From the NCBI GenBank assembly GCA_963675135.1, contig OY776129.1:58234845-58298844 (forward strand): a DNA stretch of 64,000 bases, in the 5' to 3' direction. This stretch comes from Galeopsis tetrahit. Lineage: Eukaryota > Streptophyta > Magnoliopsida > Lamiales > Lamiaceae. The notes under the pieces are model-generated. The model had not been told where the DNA came from. It saw only the letters and a program-made list of their open reading frames with translations, and did not search any database. Made by a program: the position numbers and the translations under genes. Positions within the stretch are counted from its first letter, which is position 1. Each line of letters opens with the position of its first letter. Positions 11,717 to 23,760 of the stretch are shown one piece after another.

Positions 11717-12390
11717 GTGACCAACTCAACTTTTTTTTTTGGGGGTTTATAAGATTCATATAAATTGAAGTTCAAAATCATGATCTTCAAATTAAGATGG
11801 ATTCCTAACAATTCTACTAAGGTGTTCTCATATTAAGAAACAAGAGATAAAAAATCACCAAATATCAAGGTCCTGCGTACATCAAGCCCACCAAAAAAGG
11901 CCCGAACACAAAACAGGCTCCACAAAGGAATAATAGGTCGCATAAGCATACAAAACAAAAGACATCAGTAATAAGTAATAAAAACGATACAACTAAGCTA
12001 GAAAAAATGGAAAGAAAATGGGATCAACAGGACACTCACCCGAACGGCTACCGTAGCGCCATCAAGGAGGATTGACCCGTTGATCCCAACTAAAAAAATA
12101 ACTTCTAGATAAAAAAATATTACCGCATCGGAGGTGGCAACGACTATGCAACGACACTATTGTTCTTTGACCAAGTCTAATTCGATCGGTAGATCAATTG
12201 TATTATTCTTATATATCCGTGAACGGGGAAAGGGGAGGAGGAGATCAAAGGAAATCGAAAGGAGAAGTGTGTGATTTTATGTGTGTGAAAATTGCACACA
12301 CTGGTGGTGAAAGAGGAGACTCAATAATGGGGGTTTATGAGTTGGGTAACTTGGGTTCAAAAGTCCAAAGGAGTGTGACCAACTCAACTT
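11717..12390 (-). mobile_element. Non-LTR retroelement insertion with 16-bp target duplication
   Basis: A perfect 16-bp direct repeat 'gtgaccaactcaactt' lies at 11717-11732 and 12375-12390. The T run at 11731-11740 sits at the left edge, so on the minus strand the insert ends in poly(A). This fits target-primed integration of a LINE- or SINE-type RNA. The insert is about 640 bp with no RT or ORF1 homology. A central block (about 12028-12090, 'gggatcaa...actcacccga...gttgatccca') is shared with the insertion at 23950-24775, so both belong to one short non-autonomous family. Confidence 0.8.
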
Positions 12391-15300
12391 AATTACTATC
12401 ATATATCATACTCTAGCTCTATGATTGAACATTTGTAAAATAGTTTGTCCATAATTTAGTTGAACATTTTTTAAAATGGAAATAAAGTAGTAATTCTTTT
12501 TTTAACAATCTCACTCAAACGTCTTAATATTTCACTTCTCTCCTTATTTCTACATTTTTTTTTTAATCTTACTCACTTTAATTGACCATCTAATACCATT
12601 TTTTTTATCAATTTAAATACCAATAAACAACTTCTACTTTAAAATATGTGCAAACAATAAATGTCAAATTGAATGAGGGACGGAATAGTATTATAAAATT
12701 ATCGTGTGTACGTGAGATCATTTTACGAATTTAGTCCTCTAAGATGAACTCTATCTATGATTTTTGCTATATTTTTATCCAAATATAACTATAAGGAAAT
12801 TAAACTTTAATGAAATAAATTATGTAATTATGGTTTATTTACTTAAAAAAATCTTTAATGACGGAAAAATAAGAATTAATTACACCAATTACATATATAT
12901 AAGAGGAATTTTCGTTTTAATATTTACACCTCACTATATTTTAAATCATATATGTAATTAAACTTGTTACCTGTCTCATCATACAATTTGTTACCTTATT
13001 TATTTGATTTGATGAGCTTAAAAACATTACTTGACCTTATTTATTACTCCTTTAAGAGTGTCACCCAATATTTTGTCGGGTAGTTAACTATTTATAGATG
13101 TTTGATGGCTTTAGATTCCCAAACCCTACCCTACCCTACCCTACCCTACCCTACCCCCTTATCTTTGATGGAGGAGTAGTATGTTGTATCAATTTCTTGT
13201 TTGGTGGTGGAGGTTGGCTGACATGATATCTCCCTAGCTATTCCTATAAGTGACATAGAGTTAATTAGGCCTTTTTTCTGAATATTAATACATATGGATT
13301 AAAATGGCATAACTTCACACTCATACCTACAAACAATCATGTTCATTTTTTAATTATAATTTAATTAGGATTTCGGATAATTCAATACAACCCCACCCTA
13401 ATATATTACTCCCTCCAACCTTGAAAAGTTTGCGGAAAATCTTACGTATACAGTTTAAAAAAAAAGTATAATGATGAAAATGTTGATGGATAATTTTATA
13501 AATTTTTATATATAAAATAAATGGATTGAGCGTATGATGGACCCCAAAAATAATAACATGAAAGGTAAATACGTGTGTATTGTAAAAGTGGAGATTGTTA
13601 TGATTATTTTTATTTTAGAGTATGCAAATTTTTAAAGGACAAAAAAAAAAAATAGTTTGAAAGCCGTATAAAATATAAATTAATGAGCTATTGAACTATA
13701 TACTTTTACCAACTACTTTATCGATCAATACTACCCATTTAATCATACACAATCTAAGTGACATCTCACCAACTTGGTACCCTACGAAATTTTATTTTTC
13801 ATCAAGATTTTTTAATTTCACATCTCAGAATAAACCTAGAACATTGCAAAGTATTGCAATAGAAACAAATAACTCATAATTCTAGATGCTTGATGTTAAT
13901 TGGAGTCTATATTGTAAAATAATACTTCAATATATGCTTTATTAATTATCTCATCTACTAGTATAATATATTGAAAATAAATGCAAAGCAAGACTGTATT
14001 TTTTTTTTTACAAAAGGATAGATATATTATATATACCAAATCTTCATAAAAAGAGAGTGTTAATATTTTCTGGTAAAAAAAAAACCAAGTATTCAATTCT
14101 GTTTCACTCGTTTATTGGAGTATTATTTTTGTAAAAAGGGTTGAAATAAAAAATAATTAAGGACAGAGACAATATGAAAAAGGAGATATAATGAGAAAGT
14201 ATATAATTACTAAAAACTAAAGAGTGCACCTTGTAATAAAAAATGATATCTGTACCGTGCAAGTCACTACCAAATTAAAGCTGTCGAATTCCAACAAGAC
14301 CAGGTGTTTGGTTCACCATTAATTTTAACCCACTCGATCGGTTAAAGAAAATATGTTTTCTTTAATTCCTGTTTTTTTTTTTTTTTTTTTCCTTTATATG
14401 AATAGGAAACTAATACGGAGCAGTATTTATAATAAATCTTTGATAGCTCATGTTTTAATTTGCGTAGATATAATAAAAATATATAGTTCCAAAAAGAGTG
14501 TGAATTAATAAAGATATTGCAGGTATATATTTATTTTCCAGTTCAGAGAATATAATCTAGTAGGAATGGTGTCCGAATTTTCCTTTCACACAAAAGAAGA
14601 AATTAAAGTGATTAAAAATGGCCTCTTTTGTCAAATGGTACTTATATTTCTCTTCCAACCGTCACATAATATTATTATTCTTTATTTCTTTTTCTGATTT
14701 TCTGTAGATATTTTATTCGGTTTGCCCAAATTAACGCGTTCCCTATGAATATCTTTATCATTAAATTTGCGTATAAGATGAACAAAGAACAAAAGAAAAA
14801 ATGTTTTTTTTTTCATATATATAATTAGCTTTAAGAGTTAATTCTAGTTAATATCGTATGGAATTATTAAGTTATTAATGTAAGATAAATAAAATAATTA
14901 TATTTAATGATAATCATTACAATTATATAGGAGACTTTTATTGAAAGAAATATAATATCATTAATTTAAACAATTTATACATAAATAAATTTTACAATTA
15001 ATTATACTAACTCGTAACAAATTATGTCTCAAATATATTAGAAAATATGGCATAATCTAAACAAACTCGTATTAAATCTGATTTCAAATTCATTATTTAA
15101 ACATATTATTTTCCATAATTAACAGTCTAATACTATATGTATAAAGATTAATAAATAAATAAAAAAACTCAAATCATAATTCTCGAGTATTCATTCTTTG
15201 TACTTTCGTCGTTTACAAATGCTAAGAATTGAATTTAATTAACTTAAGCCTGACTCTTAAATAAACTTTATTGAGTTTTGGACGATGGCGTGAAATATCA

Positions 15301-16030
15301 TCAATTTGACCCGTTATAAGAACAAATAGAAATTTTGTCCAAATGTAATGTTTTCATGTACTTGATTTATTATCTAAACAAGTTACAGTATTAATTATTA
15401 ATACGGAAGTATCATTTTTATATTGAATAAATAATTATATATCTACATTGTATATCTCGAAATACATCTATTAATCCCGACGCATGTCGTTTTTTCTTGA
15501 TTCTCATTATTATCTTAATTTTTTTTATCTTGAAACATAATCAATAAAGTTTTATATTATACTAACATGATATATTTAGATAATATAACACATCACTGTA
15601 ATTACTGAAATATTTTTTAAAACAATATAACGGAAATGAAACTAAAATGCATATGAATTTGTTTTAATTTTAATAATTTTACATATACAGAGTACTCATA
15701 GCTATGGACAAACCCGTCTTTTTTATTGCGATTTTAAAGAGGTTTTAATGAGGGCTAAAAAGTCCAGTACCTAACCGGGTTGTGGCTGTTATTTATTTTT
15801 ACCTTTTCGACTTATTATACTAATTTCATTTGTCTTTTATTAGCAATTTTAATAATTTTATTAGTTAAAAACCAACAATTTAAAATTAATATTTTATCGT
15901 ATTAATAACGAGATTTATGACATGTCGCATGTCACGCCAAAAATTAAAATATGCGTGTATCAGTGAATATATATATCATTAGCAGTAAAATATGGGAGAA
16001 TTTTTTACAGAAATTTGTATTTTGCAATTG
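12391..16030. other. Long AT-rich intergenic region, no gene seen
   Basis: About 3.6 kb upstream of the PGL promoter with no credible exon. It contains seven CCCTA units at 13124-13157, a T run near 14370-14390, and a 'tactccctccaaccttgaaa' MITE-like end at about 13407 whose partner near 13640 is only weakly matched. The plant telomere unit is CCCTAAA, so the pentamer tract is an ordinary microsatellite. Confidence 0.5.
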
Positions 16031-16062
16031 CACACAAACAATAACTCTTGTCCATGGTGCGT

Positions 16063-16069
16063 GTATATA
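16063..16069 (+). promoter_or_regulatory. Putative TATA box of the PGL gene
   Basis: 'gtatataag' lies about 85 bp before the likely leader splice site at 16151. A pyrimidine-rich leader ('ctccctttcttccttctctg') follows at about 16112, as expected for a plant core promoter. Position and composition only; no transcript evidence. Confidence 0.55.
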
Positions 16070-16796
16070 AGAACAAGGAGCTGATACTCATCCTCTTCTA
16101 TTATTCCACCTCACTCCCTTTCTTCCTTCTCTGACACCAATTTTCTCCCTGTGAGTCCCTTTCTCCATTTATATTTTGGATATTAAATAAAAAATACTAG
16201 TAATTTATATTTTATTAGTATTTTGTTTTCTTTTATGAGATTTCCTGGAATGCAATTTTCCTATGTGGGGTTTCAGAATCTGGGATTTTTCATGCAAGAA
16301 TGTGTGAATAGAGATGTTTTTTGATGTGCGATTTGACTACAAATGCTGAGAAATCTACTTATTTTGATGTGCATGTGTTGATTTATGTGATTTGGGCCTT
16401 GATCTTTCTGTTGCTTGATCCTCGTGATTTTTTACTTTCTGTTTAATTATGTGGGTTCCGTGAATTACATGCACTATGGTAACTTTAATTCTTCAAATGC
16501 GACTGAAATTTTTAATTATGTGGGCTATTGAATCTCGATCGTAATTTGGCCCAGATTTTTCGCTTCAGCAGTTTTGGCTGTGTGAATTGCATTAATGTTA
16601 ATCAGGATTATTATTAATTGACCTTTGGATTCACCTGAGACTAAATTTCAGTTCTATTTATTGTGATCAATTTTGATTTTGTTGGATACTATGAAAACAT
16701 CAATTTTGTGATTTGTGTTGTGTTTATGGAGTAAAAAAAAAGGGTTACCCCTCTCTTCATTATTTCTGAATCATTGTGCTTTTTGTTGTTAGAAGC

Positions 16797-18490
16797 ATGG
16801 CTTTTCATGCTAGCAAAATAGATGGAAGAGAAGTGAGAGTTTATGAAAATGCAGCTGAACTGAGCAGCAATTTGGCTGAGTACATATCTGAATTGTCAGA
16901 GGCTTCTATAAAAGAACGAGGCGTTTTCGCCATAGCTTTATCGGGTGGTTCACTTATCGCCTTGATCGGGTATGTAAGTGCATTCCTGTCCTATATTTTT
17001 TGGCCTTATTGTTACCTTGTTTGTAATTATAAATCTGGTGGTAAGCAGAAAGCTCTGTGAGGCGCCTTACAACAAGACTGTTGATTGGGCCAAGTGGTAC
17101 ATATTTTGGGCCGATGAGCGCGTGGTTGCCAAAACGCATGCTGATAGCAATTACAAGCTTGTCAAGGATAGTTTTTTGCCCAAGGTATCATTAGCATTAT
17201 CTACATCTGTCGGTTCATCAATGGTCTATAGAGTTTTGTCAGCTTAAACGTCACCTTTTGTCGGTTTGTTGTGATTATGTCCTGTTTTGGTGATTATATG
17301 TAGATGCTGCATATTTTTTGTTGTTGTTCTTGAGGTTTCTTAGTAATATAGCTCTGTTGGCGGCGATCCCCCATTCCAATTCAGATTGTAGTTTTCTTCA
17401 ATTACTCGAATTCATTAAAGTTGTGAACTTTGTGAATATGGCATTACTGGAATTTGATGCATCTGTGTAGGATAAGTTAGATCCTTAGACCCAGTTTTGG
17501 AAACAATATTGAGCTTTTTAAAACATTAGATCTAAATTGGGCATGCACATTGTGTTATGAAACACTGATTGAGTCTCCTTCATGATTTTAAATGATAGAA
17601 TTGACAAACAAATAAGACATTGTGACTGCTTTTATTACATTCCTGATAGTACATTTAAAACATTCTCTGAATATCTAGCCGTTAAAAAATTAGATTACTG
17701 TAGTTTTTAGTGTCCATTAAAGAGAAGTAACCTTCTTATTCCATAAGCAAAGATGAAATAGATTTTCTGATATTTTTTTTAGCTCAACTGCTTCTTAGTT
17801 CTTCTTGTTTTATGGAAAAGGCTTACCTTGAGGCATCTGTTCCCCTTTTTTATAAATAAAAGCCGACTATTTTCCTTAAATATAATCATATAGAAGTATT
17901 TACTTTAGGATGAAGCTAGGAAAATGAAACTAAAATACTACTGCTATATTTTGTTCCATATCCTACCATCTGAATGATGTTCTTGGTTACCGTTTCAGGT
18001 GCCCATTGTTCATAGCCACGTCCATTCCATCAATGACTCGGTTACTGCAGAGCAAGCTGCAGAAGACTACGAGTTTATGATCAGACAGCTGGTCAAGACT
18101 CGTGTGATCAGTGTTTCTGAAATCTACGACTGCCCAAAATTCGACCTCATCCTGCTCGGAATGGGACCAGATGGGCACGTTGCATCTCTATTTCCTGATC
18201 ACTCAGTGCTGAAGGAGAAAGAGCAATGGGTGACTTTTATCACGGATTCTCCCAAGCCCCCACCTGAGAGAATCACTTTTACCCTACCTGTGATTAACTC
18301 AGCTTCCAATGTTACTATAGTTGTTACTGGTGCTAACAAAGCAGAGGCCGTGCACTTGGCAATCGATGAGGTGGGTCCCGACTGTCCCAAATTGCCTGCT
18401 CAGATGGTCCTGCCAACCAATGGTGACTTGGTGTGGTTTCTGGATGCAGCGGCTGCCTCAAAACTTGAAGGCCTGAAATTTTCCGACTAG
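16797..18490 (+). CDS. PGL1: 6-phosphogluconolactonase, cytosolic type
   Basis: Hydrolyses 6-phosphogluconolactone to 6-phosphogluconate, the second step of the oxidative pentose phosphate pathway. Three exons, 16797-16969, 17049-17184 and 17999-18490, join in frame with GT-AG borders to give 266 residues. The start at 16797 gives MAFHASK; an ATG at 16776 is in frame but lies before a good acceptor. A leader intron at 16151-16792 (GTGAGT...TTAG) is likely. Signatures are ALSGGS (residues 47-52), 'FWADERVV' and 'GMGPDGHVASLFP' (157-169), the family's phosphosugar-binding motif. The length matches cytosolic plant PGL, and no plastid transit peptide precedes the domain. The next gene is convergent. 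PGL shares its fold with glucosamine-6-phosphate deaminases, but these motifs point to PGL. Confidence 0.95.
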
Positions 18491-19069
18491 GTTGAGCTCG
18501 AGCCTATGGTTGTATGTAGTGTTTGAACTTGTAAACTTTGTTGTATCATCTTTCCCATTAGGAGGGCTTTTTGCTTTCTTTGGACTCTCTAAAAAAAGTT
18601 GAAGCAAGTCTTTCTTCTGAACTAGTGTTCTTTAACAAAAACATACATCCATCTTCTCTAACCAAAAGTTTACTTCTCTAACCAAAAGTTTACTTCAGCA
18701 GCAATCAATTTTACGTCTGCTGACAAAAAAACATACTATTAAGCTGCCTCAACGGCGTTGCTTATTGAAATAATTCTGTATAATCAGTTTTTGCTCACCC
18801 CTACATCACATCAGTACATCAACAGAAAGAGCAATCGCATCACTGTGAAGCAAACACCGTTGTTACACATCTTAATAATTGTTTTGCAATCAGTTTCAAA
18901 AAAATTCTTAAAAAGTGAAGCAACTATGATTCGCTACATCTCACAAATATATAAGGGACTAACTGCTTTCTTATACATTGCTTTGCACACTTGCTCAACC
19001 AAACCATACACCTCAGTAGTTCTAAATATAAGCAAATCTGCTGCTGCATATAACCCTCCTATTTCGGAA
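18491..19069. other. Convergent 3' region between PGL and RRM genes
   Basis: Holds the 3' untranslated regions of two tail-to-tail genes. A 20-bp unit 'ttctctaaccaaaagtttac' is repeated exactly at 18653-18672 and 18673-18692. No other gene was seen. Confidence 0.6.
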
Positions 19070-20448
19070 CTAGGAGGTAGCATTTTGCTTCAAAACCTCA
19101 GCTTCAGCCACTGCCATTGGATCACCCTTAACATCACCATCTTCTTCCTTTTCACCATCTCGATCCTCAGCAACTTTCTTCCTGTGTAATTCTTCAGCAG
19201 TCTCCATCGCTGCCTTTTGCTCGGCTTGAAGCCTCTGCATTTCCTGTTCCTGCTGCTGTCGTTCGAACCAGGTGTCCGCATCCTCCCAAACTGGACAATT
19301 TAACCAACATTAGCATCCGATATCACACAATTGCTCATCAATTTCAACAATAACAAATCAGGCATTGGCAGCCTAGTGATGTGAAGCAGAAACACACTAA
19401 TGTAAAAACTCATTAACCAAGCAAAGATTGAACAGACTGCTAAACAGAGATGAACACATCAAGCCTCAAGGCAGCCTAGTGTAGTCTCTTGAAGCATCAA
19501 GACCCATTTTAGCCCCTTTTACTTTATAAACTCAAGGAGTCAAGGGGGTGGTTCAACCATTGTCTGCTTTACGGCGGATATATATTGCAGTAAGAAATCA
19601 ACATATACAGACTGAACCCTGTTATTCCATTACTCCTGGACTTGTAACTAGGCATTCACAACTTACAATGATACTATGTCCCAGAATCACAAAACATGGT
19701 CCATTTACTAAACTTTCAGAAAACAAATTAATCCTAAAAGCATCAAGTAAAAGAACTAAACGTACGCCCAAATCAAGACAAGCTCTAGTCTTTTCTACGA
19801 TGTCTGATTGGTGCTTTCATGAATGCAGTATCAATAGTGAATTTGCACATATAAGCATGGCATGTGTGATTGAATGTGTATATTCACAATAGATAAGTGA
19901 ATTTCACCAGCAAACAAATCTATATCTGAGTATAACGAGTCTACCGCCTCTCCAAATATAACTACAAAAGATAATACTCCGTAATCTTTTACCCAAAAGG
20001 TATCGCATCAATAAATTGCACCAACACGTCCCAGAATACTCGACAGACTCTAATTCAAACACTCAACAGAATGGTGGAAAATAAAATTCCAGAGGGCAAT
20101 CGATGATTAACCAAAAAAAAAATTGCTGAATTGGTGAATAAGCTTACTAGGTTTGGCGGCCCAGCCGGTTTCACCGCCCTTGATGCGCTCGGGCAATGCG
20201 TAATTGACGGTGAGCACACGACCGTAAAGCTCGGCACCATCCATATTATCCATTGCGGCGGCGGCGTCTTCTCTCTCAAGGAATGTGACGAAGCCGAAGG
20301 AGCGGTGCTTCTGCGTAGCCTGGTCCAATGGGGTTTTCACATCCTTAATGTCCCCGAAAGGGATGAAAGCAGCGTGGATTATACTCTCGTTCACTTCCTC
20401 CGCCAAACCCCCGACGTACAGCGTGTTCTTCTGCACTCCCTCGTTCAT
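19070..20448 (-). CDS. RRM RNA-binding protein (ATE1 / cyclophilin-E-RRM-like)
   Basis: Two exons on the minus strand, 20448-20148 and 19290-19070, join as 'KP-I-WEDADTW' to give 173 residues. One RRM covers about residues 8-87, with RNP2-like 'TLYVGGL' (9-15) and RNP1 'RSFGFVTF' (49-56). The first half closely resembles the RRM of the spliceosomal cyclophilin PPIE, but no cyclophilin domain follows. The C-terminal half is charged and helical (Gln/Glu-rich, probable coiled coil) and ends KQNATS. I recall the Arabidopsis relative At1g13690 (ATE1) having the same layout and about 177 residues. A nuclear role in mRNA processing is inferred. The gene is convergent with PGL. Confidence 0.9.
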
Positions 20449-20663
20449 TCTCTCTTCCCTCTTCTCTCTCTAATCCGGTGACGCCGCCCGGGTTTTAAAC
20501 AATGGCTGGGTTTTAGGTTAAATCTCAGATATACCCCTAAAATTTTGGAATTAATAAAGTAGCGCCCCCCAAAATTAAAAATCGCCTTTTCAATCTAATT
20601 ACTCCTTTCAATTTCCACATCCAACTTTCAAACTAATATCTCTTACTTTTCATTATATTCTTC
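20449..20663. other. Upstream region of the RRM gene
   Basis: Contains a CT-rich leader (minus-strand AG-rich, 20440-20475) and AT-rich promoter DNA before the nested MITE pair. No distinct control element could be assigned. Confidence 0.4.
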
Positions 20664-20665
20664 TA

Positions 20666-21184
20666 CTCCCTCCGTTCGCCTATAAGCTTCCCGCTACTTT
20701 TTGACACAGAGATTAAAAAAAGTGATTAAATAATACTCCCTCCGTTCCACAGAAATTTGCACACTTTCTATATATGGATGTCCCATACCAATTTGCACAC
20801 TCCATAGAAGGAAATATCTTCACAATCCTCACCCTTGAAATATACTCATATTTACCCATATACCATTACTTTTCCACACTTAATCTACTTTTTACTTTAC
20901 TTTATTCATAAAACTTTACAAAACTACCCCTCAAAACATCAATCATTACACCTTTTCTTACATATTTCTTAAAATGTGTGCCGGTCAAAGGGTGCAAGTT
21001 CCTCCGGGACGGAGGGAGTATATATAGTACAAGTGATGTGATTAGAAGAAGGAGAGAGATAGAGAGAGAAAGTAAAATATAAAGTGAAGTGTAAGAAAAA
21101 GTACTTACCAAAAAGGGTATGAGAAACTTATAGACGGACAGACTAAAATGGTAAAATGAGAAATTTATAGACGGACGGAGTGAG
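20666..21184. mobile_element. Stowaway-like MITE, split by a second MITE
   Basis: The left end 'ctccctccgttcgcctataa' and right end 'ttatagacggacggagtgag' are inverted complements, and TA flanks both sides (20664-20665, 21185-21186). The element is interrupted by another MITE at 20736-21018 with its own TA pair. Without the insert it would be about 234 bp. A second copy of the end motif ('aacttatagacggacagact') lies inside at 21125-21144. Confidence 0.85.
20736..21018. mobile_element. Nested Stowaway-like MITE, family shared with 55780-56065
   Basis: It begins 'ctccctccgttccacagaaa', ends 'cctccgggacggagggag' and is flanked by TA. It is 283 bp. Nearly the whole sequence matches the MITE at 55780-56065, including 'aaatgtgtgccggtcaaagg', so both are members of one family that spread recently. 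Confidence 0.92.
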
Positions 21185-21245
21185 TATCTTCTAATCACAT
21201 CACCTCTAATATATAATTATTTTATCATATTTTTAACTTTCGTGC

Positions 21246-21401
21246 TCAACATTCATAGGTAGCTTCCCCGGGACATAGGAAGTATAATGTTTTATACTCA
21301 GTATTTTGTTATGATTTTGATTTTCAACATTCATAGGTAGCTTCCCCGGGACATAGGAAGTATAATGTTTTATACTCAGTATTTTGTTATGATTTTGATT
21401 T
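21246..21401. repeat. 78-bp perfect tandem duplication
   Basis: The unit beginning 'tcaacattcataggtagctt' occurs twice back to back (21246-21323 and 21324-21401) with no differences seen. The unit holds a whole number of codons, which makes a spurious open frame on the minus strand. No homology to a protein was noticed. Confidence 0.9.
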
Positions 21402-21436
21402 TCAAATGTCTGCACACATTCATTATTACTTTTGGT

Positions 21437-21601
21437 TAGGGCTGACAAATCGTGCTATTGTGTCGTCATGTGTCGACACGACACGAACACGAGAGTTACC
21501 TGTTAATTATGTGTCGTTATCGGATCGACCCAATAAGGCCAAACACTAACATGCAATTTTCGTGTCGTGCTATCGTGTCGTGTTGAAAATTGCAGCCCCT
21601 A
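21437..21601. mobile_element. hAT-type MITE with 8-bp target duplication
   Basis: It starts TAGGGCTG and ends CAGCCCCTA, inverted ends of hAT type. The 8 bp 'cttttggt' flank it on both sides (21429-21436 and 21602-21609). The 165-bp body is rich in repeats of 'cgtgtcgtg' and its complement. A diverged relative may lie at about 49497-49770, where similar 'cgacacg' words occur. Confidence 0.85.
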
Positions 21602-21609
21602 CTTTTGGT

Positions 21610-22171
21610 TCCTAAATCCCTAATTTTGTCCATTCTTCAAGATGGGTTTGAGGACTCTTGAGTTGGTAGTTTTGTATGTGATGAATGTTCAAGGAAAGGT
21701 TCGGGCTCACAGAATATAAACACTGCAACAAATCAAATATACAGAATAATATCAGCAAGGCATTCTCACACAAAATTTAAATTCGTCCATGACCTCATAT
21801 GACTATTGAATCAAAAGACAGCACTAAACTCCCCCTAAAAAAATGCAGTAATTTATATGAACCCCAAATATGTAGTAATAGAAAATTCAACAAAGCTGAA
21901 TTCTTAATGGGTTCATGTATTAATTAGTAGGAGTATTTTATTTCCCAAAAATGCCAGTTCAAATTAATTAGACAAGGCTATAATATACTACTAAAAGACA
22001 TGAAGATCTGCTACTCCTTGGAAGCAACCGCTACAACATAGGTAAAACTCCTTTAGAACAGAACACAATAAGAAAAAATTGATGTTCAATACCAGTTTTG
22101 AATCTTCAGGAAAATGGGGAAAATTCCCTACAAATTTCTTTGGTTGCAAACATAGTATTCAGTCTATAAGA
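21610..22171. other. 3' flank of cytochrome b5, no other gene
   Basis: Contains the probable 3' untranslated region of cytochrome b5 (minus strand, below 22172) and AT-rich spacer. No repeat or RNA gene was noticed. Confidence 0.5.
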
Positions 22172-23528
22172 TCAGACATTCTGCTTCTTCCTCAGGTATA
22201 ATAAGCCAACAGTCACTGATAAGCCGACAGCAGCAACGGGAGCAACCCAATATTGCTTACTGAAGTTCAAGATTTTCTGGTGAAGGTCCACAAGTTCTTT
22301 CTTGGATACAATCTCCATCTCTGGAATTGGAGGGGGCAATTCCTCAAGTTCCCCAATGCAGAATTGCTCCATTTGTTCCCTTGCTGTTTTGCTATGGCCC
22401 GCATCTTCAAATTCATCAGTGGCATCCTTTCCTTCACAAAAGAATAGGTAAAGCCAGTTCATTATGGTCCCCATAGTTTGCCTAAGCTAGTATTTGAAAC
22501 ACTGCTTGAAGCACGTGTTCTGTTATAAAAGTAGCATAATGTATAGCAAACTCTTACCAGCAGCCCTAACTAAAACATCATCTCCGCCTGGATGTTCATC
22601 CAGATATGATGACACGTCATACACCTGGTTAGTTCAAAGGCCAAAGATCAATATTTATAATTATAATTAAATAAAGCAGAGAGTACATGAAGATGAACAC
22701 AATCCAATCATCTACAGAATTCTTATCTGTTCATCTTTTTTAGTGGTGAGGGTTCAAGATGATTTTTTCTCCAAAACAGTCTACAAAATTGTCGATGAAC
22801 TCCAAGATTGCAGGAGAAAGTAAAAGCTAAAACCGTGAATCAGGCAATCACTAATTTTTAAGTTCAATTTCCTAGCATAAGGTGAGTATTTGTGGAATGG
22901 TCTCCACCACCAAACTTGGGAGGGGCAAATTAGGGCCAGTTCTACAGTAAATTAACTATAGCACTCAATTATTTCTTAGTCAGCATCAAACTAAAGCCTA
23001 AAGACCTGTTATAAGCTTAATCATAGCTAGAGAGTATTGCCAATAACTGGTAATTTTTAGCTCTAGTTTTTACAGAGTAAGATTCTGGACATAGCAAAGA
23101 TTCGACATCGTTTTAAGTTCTACAACACATAAGAGAGAGGTAGTTTATAGTAACTCAGGGCTCGGGAGAAGAGTGCAGGGTAGCCCCAAAGTTTTTACAG
23201 CTAGGAAGCACAAGAAGAGAGATACAGATTCAGTAGTCCATTCCGATTCTACACGCAGAATCCAACAAAAAACTCCCAAATTAGCAAAACCCTAATGAAT
23301 AAGAGCATATACGCAACCACATTCAAATTTCTACAATACTTCACTGATTAATCGCATATTGAAGAACCCAAAAAGGAACACAAGATTTACAATTCTCTTG
23401 ATTAAATTGGAAAAAATAGAAGCGGAGAAAGGGTGGTATACCTTGCCGTCGATGACAACCCAACAATCTTCGTTGGTATTGTGTTGAGAAGCTTCTTCCA
23501 TGGTGTAAAGCTTCGTTAGAGTTGGCAT
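22172..23528 (-). CDS. CB5: Cytochrome b5, ER tail-anchored
   Basis: Small haem protein that passes electrons to desaturases, hydroxylases and P450s on the ER surface. Three minus-strand exons, 23528-23442, 22624-22558 and 22431-22172, join in frame to give 137 residues, the usual plant length. The haem domain includes 'CWVVIDGKVY' (22-31) and the axial histidines at H40 (HPGG) and H64 (GHS), the normal 24-residue spacing. A proline-rich linker (ELPPPIPE) leads to a C-terminal hydrophobic segment (about 112-131) followed by RKKQNV, typical of tail anchoring with ER sorting. The start at 23528 gives MPTLTKLYT. A GA-rich leader (GAGAGA run at 23590-23609 on the plus strand) precedes it. Confidence 0.95.
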
Positions 23529-23760
23529 CTCGGCCTTGGGTTCTTGAACTGTGCGTGCAATTATCCGCGCGAGTGTGTGTTTGTGGGGGAGAGAGAGAGA
23601 GAGAGAGAAGTGTGTTTTAAGCTTCCGTGGGGGAGGGTTCATGTATTGGTGGGTGGACCCGCGAGCCAATATCCTCAAAATTACGTAACTACCCACATTA
23701 AATCATGAACACTCTTTTTCACTCGTGTTTTTTTCCTTTTAAATTTTGGTCAGAAACTTA

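Noticed and set aside
13124..13157. Interstitial telomere repeat
   Set aside because: The unit is CCCTA, whereas most plants use CCCTAAA; it is a simple pentamer microsatellite.
13407..13645. Possible Stowaway-like MITE
   Set aside because: Only the left end is recognisable; the right end matches poorly and lacks a clear TA flank.
20902..21198. 98-residue hydrophobic minus-strand frame
   Set aside because: It overlaps two nested MITEs and is compositionally explained by their AT-rich sequence.
21233..21448. Minus-strand frame with a 26-residue repeat
   Set aside because: It is created by the 78-bp tandem duplication, lies among MITEs and has no homology.
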